Source: CAITNM01 sp037138055
GTDB taxonomy: Bacteria > Pseudomonadota > Alphaproteobacteria > Paracaedibacterales > CAITNM01
Assembly (NCBI GenBank): GCA_037138055.1
Contig: JBAXJB010000048.1
Span: 1-7,002 of the forward strand
Direction: 5' to 3'
DNA length: 7,002 nucleotides
This document shows positions 4,490 through 7,002 of the stretch, piece after piece (within the stretch, counting starts at the first letter, position 1; each line of letters starts with the position of its first letter). The position numbers were made by a program, and so were the translations under genes. Below the pieces are notes generated by a model that saw only the letters and a list, made by a program, of their open reading frames with translations, did no database searches and was not told the DNA's origin.

Positions 4490-6865
4490 TTAATTGCTTA
4501 AAACGTCCTTAACCTTAGCAGCCAGGTCTTTTAAGGTAAAGGGTTTGGGCAAGAAATGAATGTTGGTATCGTCTCCTAGGTTTTTTCGGAAATCGTCCTC
4601 TGTATATCCGGAGATGAAAATAGTTTTTAAATTAGGAACAATTTCTCTGGCTTTTTTGTTCAGCTCAGGACCATCCATTTGTGGCATGACTACATCAGTT
4701 ACTAGCACATCAAATTCTACTCCTTGCATAATAGTTTCTAATGCAACCTCTCCATTGCAAGCCTCAATGACCTGATAGCCTTTTTCTCTTAAGGCGCGAG
4801 CGCTAAACATACGTACGGCATCTTCATCTTCTACAAGTAATACAGTTCCAGATCCGCTCAGGTCACCTTTGTGTGTCTCTGCAATTACTGTATAGGGATC
4901 TGCAGCACCACTATATTTAGGTAAACATATTCTAAACGTGGTCCCTTTTTCTGCTTCACTTTCGACAAAAATAAAACCGCCAGTTTGTTTGACAATTCCA
5001 TATACAGTGGAGAGCCCAAGTCCGGTTCCTGCACCTACTTCTTTTGTTGAAAAGAATGGCTCAAAAATATGTTCTAGGTTTTCTTCGTCAATTCCATTTC
5101 CTGTGTCAGTTACTTCAATGATGACAAAATCACCAATTGGCATGGTTTCATGGCCAACCGGCATTGGTTTGGTATTACTAATATTATTTGTTTTGATGAC
5201 TAAGTTGCCGCCATCTACCATGGCGTCTCTTGAATTTACAGCCAAATTAATGATGACTTGTTCAAATTGGCTAACATCGACTTTTACTGGCCAAATATCA
5301 CGTCCATGAATAACATCTAGATCAATTTTTGCACCTATTAATCTGCGCAGAAGTGAAGAGAGCTCAGCCAGTGCATCTGTAATATTTACAATTCTTGGTT
5401 GTAAGGTTTGTTGTCGTGAAAATGCAAGAAGTTGCCTTACTAAATTTGCTGCACGATTAGCGTTTTGTTTAATCTGAGAAACATCTAAATATGACGGATC
5501 ATTTGGCATGTATCGCTGCAACAATAAATCACAAAATCCAATCATTGCGGTGAGAAGATTATTGAAATCGTGCGCTATTCCACCTGCAAGTTGCCCAACA
5601 GCTTGCATTTTTTGAGATTGAATAAACTGCTGCTCTAGTCTTTTTTGTTGAGAAATGTCCATTAACTGTAGTAGATATTCATCGCGTTCTTTATCAATTT
5701 GGCTAAGGTAAGCAATGCAGTGAGTTTTAGCATCATGAAAGGTAAGTTCAACAGGTGAAAAAGTATTTGCATTTAAAGCGTCAACGAGTTGCGTGTGTGC
5801 ACTATGACTTAGCAAGTTCAAAAAGCTAGAATTTGAGCTAACGATTGCATTTGGTAAGGTGTTTTCAATTAGCCCTTGGAACGCTTGATTGAAACTTTGT
5901 ATTTCTCCTGACTTATGAATAATAACAGCAGGAATGGAAGCTTTTAAGAATGTTTCCTCGGCATGATTATTTTTAGTTTCGTCGATCGTTAATCCATCAA
6001 TTCTACAAATAATTGATGCACCTGTTGCTGTTGCTAAGGTTGGTGGAAACCAAATGGCTTTAAATGGTGAATGTCGAAATGGTTTGATCTGTATGATTTT
6101 TATTTTTGCCGCTTGCCAGTCTTCAATGCCATCCATGACATGCTCAATTCGACAATTAATAATTTCTTCCTTAGTTTGCTTTAGCCAGTCGCACAATGTT
6201 TGGTTGCACGCAATAATTTGGCGAGATTGATTTAAATAAAACACAGCGAACGGAGCTTTATCAATAAATTGCTCTAAGTTAAAAAAATCTTGCTGAATAC
6301 TGACAGTATCATCTAGATGTGTCGTGACATCTTCAAAACCGATGAAGATTAATTTAATAGGGAAATGTGGCAAATCTTGAGTTAAAACTCTTGCTAATAA
6401 AATACGTTGTTTTTCTTTGGTGTTTTGAGAAAATCTGAGTAGTAATTCTCCCATGTTAAGCTCCTCGATCCAACGTTTAAGCATTGGCCACTGTTCGCTT
6501 TTTTCGAATTTTTTATCAAGCTTTTTAACAAATTCATTAAGAGTGGGATAAAGGTGAGGATGAGAACTCTTAATAAGCTGACCATTGATAGAAAAGATTG
6601 CATATTCACTGAATTGTTCCATCGCTTGTTGCAGCGCATGTGCTTGATAAACTTGAATATTTTTTTGTTTTTGCTTTTCTTCTTCGCGAATAAAAATAGG
6701 TAAGTATGCTCCAAGTCCAAGCACGCACAAAAACAATAAAGTCATTTGCACAGGATCAGATGCTAAAAGCAAACTAATGCCGCATGCAATTATTATAGCA
6801 ATTAGGAAGAACCCAGAAAAATGTAGCCGTTGTAACACTTTAAGAACTAAAACGCATTGAAACAA
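4490..6865 (-). CDS. cckA: CckA-type hybrid sensor histidine kinase
   Basis: Membrane-bound hybrid kinase. In alphaproteobacteria CckA feeds phosphate through ChpT to CtrA and CpdR, controlling the cell cycle. In 791 aa: two N-terminal membrane helices (about 17-35 and 40-59); a poorly conserved region 66-190, possibly a decayed PAS; PAS-like segments near 198-290 and 303-405; dimerisation/H-box around MQAVGQLAGGIAHDFNNLL with H432; ATPase domain with N-box INLAVNSRDAM (N544), DTGNG (587-591), FEPFFSTK and GTGLGLS (613-619); and a receiver domain with E679/D680, phosphoacceptor D724 in VTDVVMPQMDG, and K774 in LPKPF. H432 and D724 match the canonical positions, so the relay looks intact. The TTG start at 6865 is weak, with no Shine-Dalgarno; an in-frame TAA at 6884-6886 bars longer forms, and GTG at 6838 is an alternative giving 782 aa. 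Followed by recA after 13 bp, so an operon is likely. Confidence 0.93.
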   Translation of the reverse strand: MFQCVLVLKVLQRLHFSGFFLIAIIIACGISLLLASDPVQMTLLFLCVLGLGAYLPIFIREEEKQKQKNIQVYQAHALQQAMEQFSEYAIFSINGQLIKSSHPHLYPTLNEFVKKLDKKFEKSEQWPMLKRWIEELNMGELLLRFSQNTKEKQRILLARVLTQDLPHFPIKLIFIGFEDVTTHLDDTVSIQQDFFNLEQFIDKAPFAVFYLNQSRQIIACNQTLCDWLKQTKEEIINCRIEHVMDGIEDWQAAKIKIIQIKPFRHSPFKAIWFPPTLATATGASIICRIDGLTIDETKNNHAEETFLKASIPAVIIHKSGEIQSFNQAFQGLIENTLPNAIVSSNSSFLNLLSHSAHTQLVDALNANTFSPVELTFHDAKTHCIAYLSQIDKERDEYLLQLMDISQQKRLEQQFIQSQKMQAVGQLAGGIAHDFNNLLTAMIGFCDLLLQRYMPNDPSYLDVSQIKQNANRAANLVRQLLAFSRQQTLQPRIVNITDALAELSSLLRRLIGAKIDLDVIHGRDIWPVKVDVSQFEQVIINLAVNSRDAMVDGGNLVIKTNNISNTKPMPVGHETMPIGDFVIIEVTDTGNGIDEENLEHIFEPFFSTKEVGAGTGLGLSTVYGIVKQTGGFIFVESEAEKGTTFRICLPKYSGAADPYTVIAETHKGDLSGSGTVLLVEDEDAVRMFSARALREKGYQVIEACNGEVALETIMQGVEFDVLVTDVVMPQMDGPELNKKAREIVPNLKTIFISGYTEDDFRKNLGDDTNIHFLPKPFTLKDLAAKVKDVLSN

Positions 6866-6883
6866 ATACCAATGAGGTAAATG

Positions 6884-6893
6884 TTACCGGTAA
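6884..6893. promoter_or_regulatory. Palindrome just upstream of cckA
   Basis: TTACCGGTAA is a perfect 10-bp palindrome 18 bp before the proposed TTG start. GGTAA also occurs at 6876-6880, so GGTAA-ATG-TTACC forms a second, overlapping inverted repeat (6876-6888), and GGTAAA is directly repeated at 13-bp spacing (6876, 6889). It could be an operator or a leader hairpin. No standard promoter pair could be assigned between this site and the decamer array; TAATAT and TTTAAT are weak -10 candidates without partners. Confidence 0.3.
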
Positions 6894-6937
6894 AATTAAA
6901 AAAGTGATAGCGCCATATTAATAAATATTTAGGCTTG

Positions 6938-7002
6938 TCCTTTTAGATCCTTTTAGATCCTTTTAGATCCTTTTAGATCCTTTTAGATCCTTTTAGATCC
7001 TT
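6938..7002. repeat. Tandem array of a 10-bp unit upstream of cckA
   Basis: TTTTAGATCC occurs six times without a mismatch (6941-7000), plus two bases of a seventh copy at the window edge; the three bases TCC before the first copy also fit the period. The array therefore continues beyond the window. Because the unit is not a multiple of 3 and contains TAG (plus) and TAA (minus), it closes every reading frame on both strands, so it is non-coding. On the minus strand it reads GGATCTAAAA, placing an A4 run once per helical turn. Each copy contains one GATC. It begins about 75 bp upstream of the cckA start. Confidence 0.95.

Noticed and set aside
4938..5309. A 123-codon open frame on plus, opposite the CckA kinase domain
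   Set aside because: It lies antisense to the highly conserved ATPase region, has no ribosome binding site or recognisable motif, and is explained by the codon pattern of cckA.
6394..6720. A 108-codon minus-strand frame inside the 5' part of cckA
   Set aside because: It is in another frame of the same strand, rich in Lys/Phe/Leu from AT-rich codons, and lacks any domain; cckA explains the region.
6855..6857. ATG near the 5' end of cckA as an alternative start
   Set aside because: It is out of frame with cckA and ends after five codons.
6938..7002. CRISPR array or plasmid iterons
   Set aside because: There are no spacers between units and the unit is only 10 bp; iterons are usually longer, and no replication gene is in view.

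Overview
This is an AT-rich chromosomal window that looks alphaproteobacterial, most likely from a host-associated lineage of the Holosporales/Rickettsiales type. Three things point that way: a CckA-type hybrid histidine kinase sitting directly upstream of recA; a SpoT-like protein reduced to its HD hydrolase domain, as is common in Rickettsia-like genomes; and an MHS/ProP-type transporter next to housekeeping genes. The lineage is inferred from gene content and low GC, not from any database comparison.

Layout, left to right. At 1-175 (minus) is the 5' end of a gene for a secreted, alanine-rich protein with tandem 16-17 residue repeats; it runs off the left edge. It has a strong sigma70-type promoter and a near-perfect ribosome binding site. 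Divergent from it on plus are birA (257-928; biotin-protein ligase without a DNA-binding domain) and a small (p)ppGpp hydrolase-like gene (1018-1692), probably one transcript. An MHS-family transporter (1676-2992, minus) converges on that gene and overlaps its 3' end by 17 bp. The transporter is divergent from infA (3141-3359, plus; translation initiation factor IF-1), across a 148-bp gap holding a perfect 10-bp palindrome. infA converges on the cckA-recA pair (minus, 6865 to 3433), and a GC-rich hairpin between them serves mainly as the recA terminator. At the right edge, upstream of cckA, is a tandem array of a 10-bp unit that continues past the window.

Functionally the window is mostly core machinery: biotin transfer to carboxylases (BirA), alarmone turnover (SpoT-like HD protein), translation initiation (IF-1), recombination (RecA) and cell-cycle phosphorelay control (CckA). 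The accessory parts are a transporter probably used to exchange metabolites with the surroundings or a host, and an unidentified repeat-rich exported protein. I see no mobile element, CRISPR array, RNA gene, or convincing new multi-gene system. The least ordinary items are the helically phased 10-bp array upstream of cckA and the alanine-rich repeat protein.
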